Origin: Bacteroidales bacterium
GTDB taxonomy: Bacteria > Bacteroidota > Bacteroidia > Bacteroidales > UBA932
Direction: 5' to 3'
Length of the DNA: 64,000 nt
Assembly (NCBI GenBank): GCA_015060325.1
Contig: SUYQ01000001.1
Location: 1-64,000, forward strand
Below, piece by piece: positions 6,286 to 15,338 of the stretch. The position numbers were made by a program, and so were the translations under genes. A model generated the notes under the pieces. That model searched no databases and had not been told where the DNA came from. It was given only the letters and a program-made list of their open reading frames with translations. Within the stretch, counting starts at the first letter, position 1. The number at the start of each line of letters is the position of its first letter.

Positions 6286-8598
6286 ATGAAACGACTTCTG
6301 ACTGTTGCAGTTGTGCTGGCGGCATTCATCTGCCCGCAGACTCTCAATGCCACAAAACTTATCGGTGTCAGGACAATCGACAAGGATTATATCATGGTCC
6401 ATTTCCGTGACGGGGAAGTGAGATACCGTGATGACGCCACAGGTCCGAGCGCATACCTTGGTCACACCTTTGTCGAAGGCGATGACACTCTTTTTGTCTT
6501 TGGACAGAGGCTTGACCCGGAAGTTGCTGCAAAAGCTGCAAACTGGACCATCTCATCAAAGGACGACAGATCCTTCGGCATGCAGACAGCGGTTGCCGCA
6601 TGGAGAAAGTCCAAGCCGATGAATACGGACAACACCCTGACATCCGAACTTGATCACTGGATCTTCCTCCAGCTTCCGAAGTCCATGAAGCAGGGAACCA
6701 CCTACACGGTGAGCATCCCTGAGGCCCTTGGCGCTGACGCGACTGAGGCAGAAGTGACCTTTGACATATGGTCGTCAGTATCTGAAGCTGTCCATGTAAA
6801 TATAATAGGTTATTCTCCTGAAGAAGAGACCAAGGCGGCAGACCTGTATCTGTGGCTGGGCGACGGCGGCCAGAGAGACTATACATCTTTCGAGGGCAAG
6901 AAGGTGTGGCTGTACAACACCAGGACCGGCAGGAAGCAGAAGGTCGGAAATGTGGCATTCTGGATGAGTGCTTCAGAGCATGAGAATGAAGCGGGCAAGA
7001 AGAATATGACGGGTTCGGATGTGTGGAACATAGATTTCAAGGCTGCAGAGCCGGGACGTTACCGTCTTGTAGTGGAAGATGTGGGCTGCAGCATGGACTT
7101 TGACATCAGCAATGAAGTCTATTTCCAGCCATACCATTATTCGCTGAGAGGCTACTATTACATGCGTCTTGGCGAGCCGATAGATCCCCGCATCACTCCT
7201 GTTCCGCGTCAGCCGCAGTTCATCCCTGGAGAGAACCCGAAAGGATTTGTGGTATACAAGACCGATATGCATCCTTGGCACCCGGACTGGAGAAAACTCA
7301 GGGGTGACGTCTGGGATGAGCCTCATTTCAAGCGCCCGGAGCAGTCTGAATTCTGGAAACACAGGCTCCCGGGCAATCCGGTAAATGAAATCGTACGCGG
7401 AGGACATTCCGACGCGATGGACTGGGACCGTCATCTGGCCCATGTCAGCAACATATATGATCTTCTCCTTCCGTATATCCTTACAGGAGGACGCCTTTCT
7501 GAGGATAACCTCAGCATCAGGGAAAGCGGAAACGGTATTCCGGATCTGCTGGATGAGGCTCGCAACGAAGTGGATTTCTTCCTGAGCATCAGGGATGGGG
7601 AAGCATATTCGCAGGGTGTGACTAACCCTTCATCCGACTGGACGGTGATGTTTCAGGCAGGTTGCACTACGATGGCGGCTTGGGCCAATTCGGCAAATTG
7701 TGCAATGCTCGCCGAAGCCTTCAGGATTCATGGTGACAAGGAGCTTTGTGAGTATTATACGTCAGAGGCCATCAAGGCTTTCCGCTTTGCTGAGAAGCAG
7801 GAGGTGAGCCAGCTTGACGATTGGCAGAACATCGGCACTTCAAGCATGCGCGGGCGCGATTTCAAGCAGATGGCGGCAGCATTCATATATAACCTCACTG
7901 GTGACAGACAGTGGGAGGACATCATGGTCGAGGAAAGCGTGGTCAAGGATGGCGTCGCTCCTCTTTTCTCGAAAGAACGCCGCAGCAATTACTACCAGAT
8001 CTGGGGCGCCGCAGCGTACCTTGCCTGTCCTCAGGAAAGACATTATCCTGAATATTATGACAATCTTGTAAAGAGTGTGAACAAGCAGGCTGACGAGAAC
8101 AATGTATGCCATATGTCGACCCGGCCTTCGCGCAGGACGGCCAACGACCCTCGCTGGCAGACTTCGGAAAATCTTCAGATGGTCATGTTGGCTCATTATA
8201 TTGCTGACTCAGACCAAAGACGCGAACTGCTTGAGCAGGCGATGTATATGGATGCCGGATGGTGTCTTGGCAGAAATCCGTCCAACACTGTGGAGATGAC
8301 CGGACTTGGTGAGCGTCATATCATCGACTGCTACACTACAGGACGCAATGACGGAGTCCCTGGTTCGCATCCGGGACAGACGCCGTTCAACGGCACCGAA
8401 ACATGGTCTCCTGGAAATGGCGGTGATGCAAGAATCATCCTCGGCAGATGTTATCCTGACTGGTACACCGCCGGCTGGCCTCACCAGGAATCATTCTTCA
8501 ACATCCGCTACATGTGGGTAAACGGCGAGTTTACTCCACGTGAGACAATGCGTGGTAAGATGGCCCTGTTGGCCTATCTGTACGGTATAAGGAAATAG
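6286..8598 (+). CDS. secreted glycoside hydrolase family 9 protein
   Basis: A GH9-type enzyme of 770 residues from the ATG at 6286, chosen because it opens a clean signal peptide (MKRLLTVAVVLAAF... ending CPQTLNA); an earlier in-frame ATG at 6259 would add nine residues before it. An N-terminal Ig-like (CelD_N type) module covers the first half, then the alpha/alpha-barrel carries GGHSDAMDWDRH, the equivalent of the GGWYDAGD motif with its catalytic aspartates, and GNGIPDLLDEARNEVDF. Near the C-terminus LGRNPSNTVEMTG and a glutamate in WPHQESFFNIRY correspond to the substrate and acid region. GH9 enzymes act on beta-1,4-glucans including cellulose, xyloglucan backbone or cello-oligosaccharides. 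The altered aspartate motif leaves specificity open. Confidence 0.85.
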   Translation: MKRLLTVAVVLAAFICPQTLNATKLIGVRTIDKDYIMVHFRDGEVRYRDDATGPSAYLGHTFVEGDDTLFVFGQRLDPEVAAKAANWTISSKDDRSFGMQTAVAAWRKSKPMNTDNTLTSELDHWIFLQLPKSMKQGTTYTVSIPEALGADATEAEVTFDIWSSVSEAVHVNIIGYSPEEETKAADLYLWLGDGGQRDYTSFEGKKVWLYNTRTGRKQKVGNVAFWMSASEHENEAGKKNMTGSDVWNIDFKAAEPGRYRLVVEDVGCSMDFDISNEVYFQPYHYSLRGYYYMRLGEPIDPRITPVPRQPQFIPGENPKGFVVYKTDMHPWHPDWRKLRGDVWDEPHFKRPEQSEFWKHRLPGNPVNEIVRGGHSDAMDWDRHLAHVSNIYDLLLPYILTGGRLSEDNLSIRESGNGIPDLLDEARNEVDFFLSIRDGEAYSQGVTNPSSDWTVMFQAGCTTMAAWANSANCAMLAEAFRIHGDKELCEYYTSEAIKAFRFAEKQEVSQLDDWQNIGTSSMRGRDFKQMAAAFIYNLTGDRQWEDIMVEESVVKDGVAPLFSKERRSNYYQIWGAAAYLACPQERHYPEYYDNLVKSVNKQADENNVCHMSTRPSRRTANDPRWQTSENLQMVMLAHYIADSDQRRELLEQAMYMDAGWCLGRNPSNTVEMTGLGERHIIDCYTTGRNDGVPGSHPGQTPFNGTETWSPGNGGDARIILGRCYPDWYTAGWPHQESFFNIRYMWVNGEFTPRETMRGKMALLAYLYGIRK

Positions 8599-8609
8599 CG
8601 TAGTCAGAC

Positions 8610-9128
8610 TCAGTATTCGATCTTGTCTTCCTTTTCCGCCCATTTGCGGAATGCGCGCAGGGCGTCAGAACGCATGAAGTGCTCGCATCTGATCGAGCGC
8701 TCTTCGTATCTGAGCTCCAGCTGGTCATAGATGAACGAGTCGTCGAAGTTGATCGCTTTGGCGTCGTCCTTTGTGTTTCCATAGCATATTCTGCTGACTC
8801 CGGCCCAATAGAGTGCGCTGAGACACATCGGGCATGGTTCGCATGAGCTGTATACCGTGCAGCCTGTGAGCTGGAATGTACCCAGCTTGGCGCAGGCATT
8901 GCGTATTGCCATCACTTCTGCGTGCGCAGTAGGGTCGGCATTCGGTACGACGCGGTTGGTGCCGGTCGCTATTATCTCGCCGTCGCGTACGATCACGGCT
9001 CCGAACGGTCCTCCGCCTGTGTCGATGTTTTCTTCAGACAGCCTGATGGCCATCTCCATGAACTTTGCATCCTCTGCTGAGTAGTTGTCTATTTCCTTCA
9101 GATATTTTCCTGTACTGCTCATATTCAT
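8610..9128 (-). CDS. guaD: guanine deaminase
   Basis: A CDA-fold deaminase converting guanine to xanthine. The zinc site is visible as His69-Ala-Glu71 in PTAHAEVMAIR, and Cys99/Cys102 in SSCEPCPMC. The FDDSFIYDQL segment and C-terminal KIEY ending match the Bacillus GuaD type rather than tRNA adenosine deaminase. I use the ATG at 9128, because it overlaps the upstream gene's TGA as ATGA; this gives 172 residues, and an alternative ATG lies at 9122. It is the last gene of a three-gene coupled unit with an HD-domain hydrolase and a protein of unknown function. Confidence 0.85.
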   Translation of the reverse strand: MNMSSTGKYLKEIDNYSAEDAKFMEMAIRLSEENIDTGGGPFGAVIVRDGEIIATGTNRVVPNADPTAHAEVMAIRNACAKLGTFQLTGCTVYSSCEPCPMCLSALYWAGVSRICYGNTKDDAKAINFDDSFIYDQLELRYEERSIRCEHFMRSDALRAFRKWAEKEDKIEY

Positions 9129-9814
9129 TTTGTTTGTTCCGCAAATGTAGTACATTTTGCGTAGATTCTTTCAGTTTCCTTCATTATGGCCTCGTCGTCG
9201 GCTATCATCTCCTGAAGAGCATGGAGACGGGGCGCGTTGTCGCTCCACGGTATCCAGAGCTTCAGATAGCCTCCGTGGCCGTATTTTTCCTTCAGGTGTG
9301 AGACGGCTCTTTTGAGGTGCCCTTCGCGTCCGAGGTCGGGGTAGTGCCTGAATCCGAACTGGATCGTGCGTCGGATGATGGTCTCGGCATCGATGACCCT
9401 GTCAGCCTCGGCCACAATCATACCGTAGATGCTTCTGGGGGCGTTCCTGCCGGACGCCCTGTGGTCTTCGGCGGCCTGGGCGATGGTCTCGATCTGTTCT
9501 TCGCTGAACCATTGTCGCAATGTGACGTCGGCGCGGATGATCTTGCCTGAGTCGGTGTGATGGTGCTCCCGGCCGTTTTCAAGACCGAGGTCATGGCAGG
9601 CCGCCGCCATCATCAGCACATTGCGGTCAACCGGCGTGAGCCAGAATCCTTCGGGATCGTCCTGCGATGCTACCCATGCATCTTTCCCGTCAAGCAGCAT
9701 CATTGCCTGTGAGATCACCGTCCGGGCATGGTCTTCCTTGTGGGCATCGTCGAATCCGGCATAGCGTGGCACTATGCTGTTCCATATATAATTCTCTATT
9801 TCAGACTGTTTCAT
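9125..9814 (-). CDS. HD-domain phosphohydrolase
   Basis: A 229-residue cytoplasmic protein with the HD superfamily layout: an early histidine in HKEDHARTV, the ACHDLG metal-binding motif, a HH pair in REHHHTDSG, and a later aspartate in AEADRVIDA. HD hydrolases typically act on nucleotides or phosphate esters. Overlapping ATGA junctions at both ends couple it to the upstream unknown gene and downstream guanine deaminase. That context suggests a purine or nucleotide substrate (inference). The long C-terminal helix region after about 170 is not recognised. Confidence 0.78.
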   Translation of the reverse strand: MKQSEIENYIWNSIVPRYAGFDDAHKEDHARTVISQAMMLLDGKDAWVASQDDPEGFWLTPVDRNVLMMAAACHDLGLENGREHHHTDSGKIIRADVTLRQWFSEEQIETIAQAAEDHRASGRNAPRSIYGMIVAEADRVIDAETIIRRTIQFGFRHYPDLGREGHLKRAVSHLKEKYGHGGYLKLWIPWSDNAPRLHALQEMIADDEAIMKETERIYAKCTTFAEQTK

Positions 9815-10398
9815 GATGGCTCCGTTTCAAGTGTCACAGCGATCTTTTCATATAGGTCCGGCTTGATCTTATATGAGACATCTGCTGCAAATCTTGCCTG
9901 CTGGGCCTTGGCGAAACGCGTGTGGGCTTCGTTCATCAGGTCGAAAGTCTTCGCCACATAGTTGCCGATCCGGTGGGATTCCAACCTGAAGCCGGCCCTT
10001 GCACGCAGTTCCTTCAGGGCTCTTCGACGGGCAAAGATGCCGGAGTTCTGCCAGACTTCGAATGTCTCTTTGGCGAATTCGTGGAGTGAAGCTGCAGCCG
10101 CCGCCTTGAATTTCTCTTCCTTCAGGTTCTCATCAAGGGGCTGAAGGATTTCTGCCAGTTCCTCTTGCAGCCTTTCTTCATCATAAGCCGGCACGCCGTG
10201 CCTGAATGCTTTCATGAACCTTTCTTTTGCCGGAGAAAAACCCGGCTCTGAACGATACATTCCAACCTCATCCTGAAGCATCGCATCAAGCAGGTCATAT
10301 GCCCTTATCTGGGCATCTAAATTTATTGTATTCAAGCCGGCGATGTCATCTGAACATTGCTCTATTACGGCTGATATGTTGGTCATCAGTTTACTCAT
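9811..10398 (-). CDS. conserved protein of unknown function, helical
   Basis: A protein of about 195 residues that I do not recognise by name, although helical proteins of this general type (DUF6261-like) are common in Bacteroidales. I use the ATG at 10398 (MSKLMTN); the frame could extend upstream to 10467, but that extension is low-complexity. It is predicted to be almost entirely helical, rich in Ala, Glu, Lys and Arg, with no signal peptide or membrane segment. Its stop overlaps the HD-domain gene start as ATGA. It lies divergently from the first OmpA-family gene, about 90 bp away. Confidence 0.65.
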   Translation of the reverse strand: MSKLMTNISAVIEQCSDDIAGLNTINLDAQIRAYDLLDAMLQDEVGMYRSEPGFSPAKERFMKAFRHGVPAYDEERLQEELAEILQPLDENLKEEKFKAAAAASLHEFAKETFEVWQNSGIFARRRALKELRARAGFRLESHRIGNYVAKTFDLMNEAHTRFAKAQQARFAADVSYKIKPDLYEKIAVTLETEPS

Positions 10399-10489
10399 AA
10401 CGTGTAAAATTAAAAAAATCTTATCAAAAATCACGTTTTTACACCAAATTTGTATAGGGCGTTTCATGACACATTTAATTTTAGTGGTT

Positions 10490-11728
10490 ATGAAACGTCT
10501 GAATTTAATTTTAGGAGCTGCGGCTCTTATCGCTGTCTCTTTGACAGCATCTCCTGCCGTGATGGCTCAGGAGAACGGAAACAGGGACGAATACGGTAAG
10601 ATCGTACGCGGTCCTTATGAGACCAACCGCTTCGGTGACAACTGGTTCATTACAGTCGGAGGCGGTATCAATGCGTTCTGGAACGAAGGATTGACTGTGG
10701 ACAATATGCGCATCGCTCCAAGTATCGATGCGAACTTCGGAAAATGGTTCACTCCTTCGGTCGGAATGAGGGTCGGTTATCAGGGAATCAACTCACAGGT
10801 GTGGTCAGAGACTGCAACTGTCCTTGGGCCAACCTTGGACAATGACAAAGACATGTATCTGCAGAAGTTCGGATACATGTATGTTCACGGGGACTTCCTG
10901 TGGAATGCCTCAAATGCATTCAGCGGATATAAGGAAACCCGTTTCTGGAATCTCATTCCATATCTCCATGCAGGATACTATCGCTCATATGGAGTTGACG
11001 GGGTGGATTTCGCTGACAATGAACTTGCTGCCGGTGTCGGCCTGCTCCACAATCTGAGGCTCTCTAACAGATTGGACCTCGTGATTGATATGAGGGCGAC
11101 AGCTGTAAACGGACGGGTGCGTGCTTCTGACGGAGTGTCTGTAATCCCTTCTGTCACAATGGGATTGGGTGTGGATCTCGGGTGGCCGAACTTTATCCGT
11201 ACTTCTACTATTCTTGATGAGTATGAGGCAGTCATGGTGGATCAGATGGCTGCTGTCGAGGCTGCTGCCCTGGCTCTTGAACTGGCGAATGTTTCGCTCA
11301 AGGAGCAGAATGATGAACTTGTGGCTGTAAACAAGAAGCTGAAGAAGGAAAACAAGTCTCTTAAGAACAGGCCTGTGTACAGTGCAGAGGCATTCTTTAG
11401 TGAAATCGGTCCAGCTACTGTCTATTTCAATATAGGCAAGGCGGTCCTTTGTGAAAAAGAAATGCAGCACATGGACTTCATCGCTTCAAACATCATTTCA
11501 AAAGCTGATCAGGAGACAATGATCCAGATTACAATTCTTGGCACTGCTGACAGCTCCACCGGTACTCCGAAACGAAATGAATATCTCAGCAAGGCCAGAG
11601 GAGAATATATCTACAATCTGCTGGTTGAAAAATATGGTATTTCTCCTGACAGACTGGTAGTTGAGTCAGAAGTCGTTCAATCACCGGCTGATCCTGAACT
11701 GACCAGGGCGGTGGTCATAAAATTCTAA
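10490..11728 (+). CDS. OmpA-family outer membrane protein, paralogue 1
   Basis: A 412-residue envelope protein. The start at 10490 is chosen because it opens a signal peptide (MKRLNLILGAAALIAVSLTA... ending AVMAQ). An N-terminal beta-barrel region of about 230 residues precedes a coiled coil (about 245-290, rich in Leu, Glu and Lys) and a C-terminal OmpA domain that binds peptidoglycan (VYFNIGKAVL ... RNEYLSKARGEYI). OmpA-type proteins anchor the outer membrane to the wall. The next gene is a clear paralogue, sharing the mature N-terminus QENGNRDE.GKIVRGPY. Codon usage here is ordinary, unlike the paralogue. Confidence 0.85.
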   Translation: MKRLNLILGAAALIAVSLTASPAVMAQENGNRDEYGKIVRGPYETNRFGDNWFITVGGGINAFWNEGLTVDNMRIAPSIDANFGKWFTPSVGMRVGYQGINSQVWSETATVLGPTLDNDKDMYLQKFGYMYVHGDFLWNASNAFSGYKETRFWNLIPYLHAGYYRSYGVDGVDFADNELAAGVGLLHNLRLSNRLDLVIDMRATAVNGRVRASDGVSVIPSVTMGLGVDLGWPNFIRTSTILDEYEAVMVDQMAAVEAAALALELANVSLKEQNDELVAVNKKLKKENKSLKNRPVYSAEAFFSEIGPATVYFNIGKAVLCEKEMQHMDFIASNIISKADQETMIQITILGTADSSTGTPKRNEYLSKARGEYIYNLLVEKYGISPDRLVVESEVVQSPADPELTRAVVIKF

Positions 11729-11749
11729 AGGTGAGGCAAATCGTCATGT

Positions 11750-11783
11750 AGCCGTGGGCTCCGATAGGGGCTCACGGCTTTTT
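11750..11783 (+). terminator. intrinsic terminator after OmpA paralogue 1
   Basis: A 13-bp stem with AGCCGTG at its base and GATA as loop, near-perfect, is followed by a run of T. It separates the two ompA-like genes into independent transcripts. Confidence 0.8.
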
Positions 11784-11841
11784 AATGTAAATTAGTTGGT
11801 GAAAAAACATGAAAAAGGATGTTTGTTTGAAATAAAATACT

Positions 11842-11849
11842 TATCTTTG
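11842..11849 (+). promoter_or_regulatory. -7 element TATCTTTG of OmpA paralogue 2
   Basis: An exact TAnnTTTG match 36 bases before the ATG at 11886. It supports a separate promoter for the second paralogue. Confidence 0.65.
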
Positions 11850-11885
11850 TGCAATTGTTGTGGAATCAATCTTAAATTAACTTAT

Positions 11886-13106
11886 ATGAAAACAGTAAAA
11901 TTCTTTTTGGGAGCCCTTGCTCTTGCTGCTGTTTCAATGATCGTTGCTCCTTCTGTAAATGCGCAGGAGAACGGAAACAGAGACGAGAATGGCAAGATCG
12001 TACGTGGCCCTTACTTGACTAACCAGTTCGGTGACAATTGGTTCATCGGTGTAGCCGGTGGTATGAACTTCTTTGGTGATGGCGGTTACAAGCCAGCAGT
12101 TGGTGGTGCTCTTGATGTAAACTTCGGTAAGTGGATTACTCCAGCTATCGGACTTAGAGCCGGCTATACTGGACTCACAGGCGCTGAGTGGTCAAAGAAT
12201 CCTACAGTTCTTGGTACAGAACTCAATGCTGACAAGGATATGTACAAGCAGAAGTTCGGATTCGCTTACATTCACGCTGACGTGATGTGGAACATCTCAC
12301 ACGCTATCGGCGGATACAAGGAGACTCGTCTCTGGAACTTTGTTCCTTATGCTCACGCAGGATTCCTCAGAACTTATGGCCGTGCAGGCGCTGAGTTCGG
12401 TGACAACGAATTCGCTATGGGTCTCGGTCTCTTGAACAACATCCGTCTCTGCCAGAGACTCGACCTCACTTTCGATGTTCGCGGTCTTCTTATGAACGGA
12501 AACCATCATGCAGGTAACGGCGGTGTAGCTGGTCTTATCCAGACTACTATCGGTCTCTCTGTAAACCTTGGCAAGACAAACTGGACACGCGCAGCTAACT
12601 GGCATAATCCTGAGGATGTAGAGGCTCTTGACGCAGCAGCTGCTTCAGCAGCAGCTCTTGCAGCAGCTAACGCAGCTCTCGCAGCTGAGAAGGCTGAGCT
12701 TCAGAAGGCAAACGAGGCTCTCGAGGCTAAGAACAATGACCTTGAGAAGGCTCTTGCAGAGGCTCAGGCTAATTCAGGCCTTAAGGAAGTAGGTCCTGCA
12801 GCATTCTACTTCGAGATCGGTAAGACTACTCTCGATAAGAAGGAGCTCGAGCACCTTGACTTCTACCTCAAGAACGTTCTTCCTTTCGTAAAGGGTAAGA
12901 CCGTTACAGTTATCACTGGTAGCGCTGACAAGAAGACTGGTACAGCTAAGCGTAACCAGTACCTCTGCGAGAAGCGTGCTGAGTATCTCAAGAACCTTAT
13001 GGTAGAGAAGTATGGCATCGATGCAAGCGACTTCGCTGTTAGAACAGTTATCGCAACTGAAGGCGATGCATCTCTCAGCAGAGCAGTTGTTGTTTCTTTC
13101 GAGTAA
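11886..13106 (+). CDS. major OmpA-family outer membrane protein, paralogue 2
   Basis: A 406-residue OmpA-family protein with a signal peptide (ending SVNAQ), a beta-barrel of about 225 residues, an alanine-rich coiled coil (AAAASAAALAAANAALAAEK and on to about 300) and a C-terminal OmpA domain (FYFEIGKTTLDKKEL ... RNQYLCEKRAEYL). The ATG at 11886 is used because it opens the signal peptide and lies after the -7 element at 11842. Codons are strongly biased to a small set (GCT/GCA, GGT, CTC/CTT, AAG), as expected of one of the most abundant cell proteins. The barrel is shared with the upstream paralogue; the coiled coil is longer and more alanine-rich. Confidence 0.88.
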   Translation: MKTVKFFLGALALAAVSMIVAPSVNAQENGNRDENGKIVRGPYLTNQFGDNWFIGVAGGMNFFGDGGYKPAVGGALDVNFGKWITPAIGLRAGYTGLTGAEWSKNPTVLGTELNADKDMYKQKFGFAYIHADVMWNISHAIGGYKETRLWNFVPYAHAGFLRTYGRAGAEFGDNEFAMGLGLLNNIRLCQRLDLTFDVRGLLMNGNHHAGNGGVAGLIQTTIGLSVNLGKTNWTRAANWHNPEDVEALDAAAASAAALAAANAALAAEKAELQKANEALEAKNNDLEKALAEAQANSGLKEVGPAAFYFEIGKTTLDKKELEHLDFYLKNVLPFVKGKTVTVITGSADKKTGTAKRNQYLCEKRAEYLKNLMVEKYGIDASDFAVRTVIATEGDASLSRAVVVSFE

Positions 13107-13129
13107 TCGAATGTAAATAAATCATACAG

Positions 13130-13161
13130 GAAGACGTCTCAGTTTGGGACGTCTTCTTTTT
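13130..13161 (+). terminator. intrinsic terminator after OmpA paralogue 2
   Basis: GAAGACGTCTC and GGGACGTCTTC form an 11-base-arm stem (AGTTT loop, 10 or 11 pairs) followed by a TTTT-rich tract. The TTTG in the loop also serves as the likely -33 element of the next gene. Confidence 0.82.
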
Positions 13162-13174
13162 ATTGTTATATTTG
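13143..13174 (+). promoter_or_regulatory. promoter of agmatine deiminase gene
   Basis: TTTG (13143-13146), 20-base spacer, TATATTTG (13167-13174). It overlaps the upstream terminator. Confidence 0.65.
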
Positions 13175-13201
13175 CGTCTGTAAATTAAAGTATTCTTGAT
13201 T

Positions 13202-14245
13202 ATGAGCAGATTGCCTGCAGAATGGGAGCACCAGAGTGGTGTGCAGTTGACATGGCCTCATTGTGAGACCGAATGGTATGAGTTGGATAAAGTGCTTGAA
13301 TGCTATGTCGAGATAGCGGCTACTATCCTTCGTTTTGAGCCTCTTATGGTCGTTACCAGAGATATAGAGGAGTGCAAGAATGATATAACCGGTATTGCTG
13401 CCCGAAAGGGGATTGAAATTGATGTTGATGCGATCAGGTTTTATGAATGCCCGCTCAATGACACCTGGGCACGCGATCATGGCGGAATAAGCGTTCTAGG
13501 AGAGGATAATCAGAAATATCTCTATGACTTTGTCTTCAACGGATGGGGACTCAAGTTCGGCTCGGACCTTGACAATCAGATCACAAAGAACATATTTTTC
13601 CAGAATGCATTTCAGGAAGACGTGCTTTGCGTGGACATGCGTCCTTATGTTCTGGAAGGCGGCAGTATTGACAGCGACGGCTGCGGAACGATGTTGACAA
13701 CGACGGAGTGTCTCTGCTCGGTAAACCGCAATGAATATCTCAGTCAGGAGGAGATCGAGGAGGAACTTTGCGGAGCGTTCGGTCTGGAGCGTATTCTGTG
13801 GCTTGACCATGGAACCATTATCGGTGACGACACTGACAGCCATGTGGATATCCTGGCGCGTTTCTGCTCGCCTGATACTATTGCATATATGCAGTGTACA
13901 GATCCGGATGACCCTCATTACGAGCCACTCGCAGCGATGGAAAAGCAGCTGCGTGGCTTCAGGACTCTGGACGGCAAGCCGTATAATCTTATTCCGCTCC
14001 CGCTCCCGGAGCCTTTGTATCTTGACGACTACAGGCTTCCTGCCTCATACGCAAACTTCCTGATCATCAATGGTGCCGTGCTTCTTCCGGGTGCAGGTTC
14101 ACCGCTTGATGAAGTCGCTCGTAAGAGACTTCAGGAGGCATTCCCGGACAGGGAAGTCATCGTGATCGACTGCCGGGCACTTCTTTCCGGCCACGGATCG
14201 CTCCATTGTATAACCATGCAGTTCCCGGAGGGTTACCTTCGTTAG
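13202..14245 (+). CDS. aguA: agmatine deiminase
   Basis: A 347-residue enzyme hydrolysing agmatine to N-carbamoylputrescine and ammonia. It has the peptidyl-arginine-deiminase fold: N-terminal PAEWEHQSGVQLTWPH, the guanidine-binding acid in NDTWARDHGG, ...LEGGSIDSDG and HVDILARF with the catalytic histidine, and the catalytic Cys336 in HGSLHCITMQ. The ATG at 13202 is used; an upstream TTG at 13196 is possible but lacks support. The downstream partner aguB performs the next step, and the two are separated only by a repeat block. Together they would make putrescine without arginase or ornithine decarboxylase. Confidence 0.92.
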   Translation: MSRLPAEWEHQSGVQLTWPHCETEWYELDKVLECYVEIAATILRFEPLMVVTRDIEECKNDITGIAARKGIEIDVDAIRFYECPLNDTWARDHGGISVLGEDNQKYLYDFVFNGWGLKFGSDLDNQITKNIFFQNAFQEDVLCVDMRPYVLEGGSIDSDGCGTMLTTTECLCSVNRNEYLSQEEIEEELCGAFGLERILWLDHGTIIGDDTDSHVDILARFCSPDTIAYMQCTDPDDPHYEPLAAMEKQLRGFRTLDGKPYNLIPLPLPEPLYLDDYRLPASYANFLIINGAVLLPGAGSPLDEVARKRLQEAFPDREVIVIDCRALLSGHGSLHCITMQFPEGYLR

Positions 14246-14248
14246 TCT

Positions 14249-14430
14249 GTCATTTCGAGCCAGTCGTGACGAAACTTGTCAATTCGAGCCAGTCGTGATG
14301 AAACTTGTCATTTCGAGCCAGTCGTGATGAAACTTGTCATTTCGAGCGAGTCGTGATGAAACTTGTCAATTCGAGCCAGTCGTGATGAAACTTGTCATTT
14401 CGAGCGAGCAAAGCGAGTCGAGAAATCTGT
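14249..14430. repeat. five tandem 29-bp units ending in a REP-like element
   Basis: Five head-to-tail 29-bp units start at 14249, 14278, 14307, 14336 and 14365. They differ only at four positions (T/A at the fifth base, C/G in GAGCC/GAGCG, one C/T). A sixth, divergent unit (14394-14430) continues as an element with GAGCGAGCAAAGCGAGTCGA, whose ends ATTTC and GAAAT can pair. A single relative occurs at 19289-19323. The units abut without spacers, so this is not a CRISPR array. Confidence 0.9.
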
Positions 14431-14449
14431 AATTAATAAATTGTAAACT

Positions 14450-15337
14450 ATGAATATATTGAAAGTAGGAATGGTGCAGCAGAGCTGCGGTGATGACATT
14501 CAGGCAAATATCGAAAAACTGAAAGGCAATATCAGGAAATGTGCCGAGATGGGAGCACAGCTTGTGGTGCTTCAGGAACTTCACAATTCAGTGTATTTCT
14601 GCAAACATGAGGAGGCGGCTCTCTGTGACCTCGCAGAGCCGATTCCAGGCCCGTCAACAGAAACTTACGGCGCTCTTGCAAAGGAACTGGGTATCGTGAT
14701 AGTTCTCTCACTTTTCGAGCGCAGGACTGCAGGCATATATCATAATACGGCAGTGGTCATGGAAAAGGACGGAACCATCGCCGGCAAGTATCGCAAGATG
14801 CATATTCCTGATGACCCTTGCTATTATGAGAAGTTCTATTTTACTCCGGGTGATATGGGTTTCCGACCTATAGAGACTTCTGTAGGAACTCTCGGAGTGC
14901 TTGTGTGCTGGGATCAGTGGTATCCGGAGGCAGCACGCTGTATGGCCCTGAATGGTGCACAGCTGCTGATCTATCCTACAGCAATCGGTGGTGTGTATAC
15001 TGATCCTGTAGAGGAGCAGAAAGTGCAGAGCGATGCATGGCAGCTTGTCCAGAGGGGACATTCCGTTGCTAACGGACTTCCTGTCATCACCGTAAACAGG
15101 ACAGGTCAGGAGGATGATCCTACAGGAGTTACAAAGGGCATCAAGTTCTGGGGCCGTTCGTTCGCTACCGGTCCTCAGGGCGAACTCCTTGCCGAGTTCG
15201 GAAACGACGAGGAGGGAGTCAAGGTCGTTGAAATCGACCTTGACAGGACAGAATATGTCCGTCGCGGATGGCCTTTCTTCCGCGACCGCAGGATAGATGC
15301 TTATGGAGAAACTATTTTAAAACGCTACGGTAAATAA
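14450..15337 (+). CDS. aguB: N-carbamoylputrescine amidohydrolase
   Basis: A 295-residue nitrilase-superfamily enzyme that converts N-carbamoylputrescine to putrescine, CO2 and ammonia. The catalytic triad is visible: Glu43 in LQELH, Lys116 in YRKMHIPDD, Cys153 in [12 protein letters not shown]. The motif surroundings and length are those of AguB rather than other nitrilase branches. It acts directly downstream of agmatine deiminase and ends one base before purT, so aguB and purT are likely cotranscribed. Confidence 0.92.
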   Translation: MNILKVGMVQQSCGDDIQANIEKLKGNIRKCAEMGAQLVVLQELHNSVYFCKHEEAALCDLAEPIPGPSTETYGALAKELGIVIVLSLFERRTAGIYHNTAVVMEKDGTIAGKYRKMHIPDDPCYYEKFYFTPGDMGFRPIETSVGTLGVLVCWDQWYPEAARCMALNGAQLLIYPTAIGGVYTDPVEEQKVQSDAWQLVQRGHSVANGLPVITVNRTGQEDDPTGVTKGIKFWGRSFATGPQGELLAEFGNDEEGVKVVEIDLDRTEYVRRGWPFFRDRRIDAYGETILKRYGK

Positions 15338-15338
15338 T

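Noticed and set aside
10343..10489. Upstream extension of OmpA paralogue 1
   Set aside because: Would place about 50 residues ahead of a clean signal peptide; the ATG at 10490 is better.
14249..14430. Possible CRISPR array from regular 29-bp repeats
   Set aside because: Units are contiguous with no spacers between, and no cas genes are present. It is a tandem repeat.
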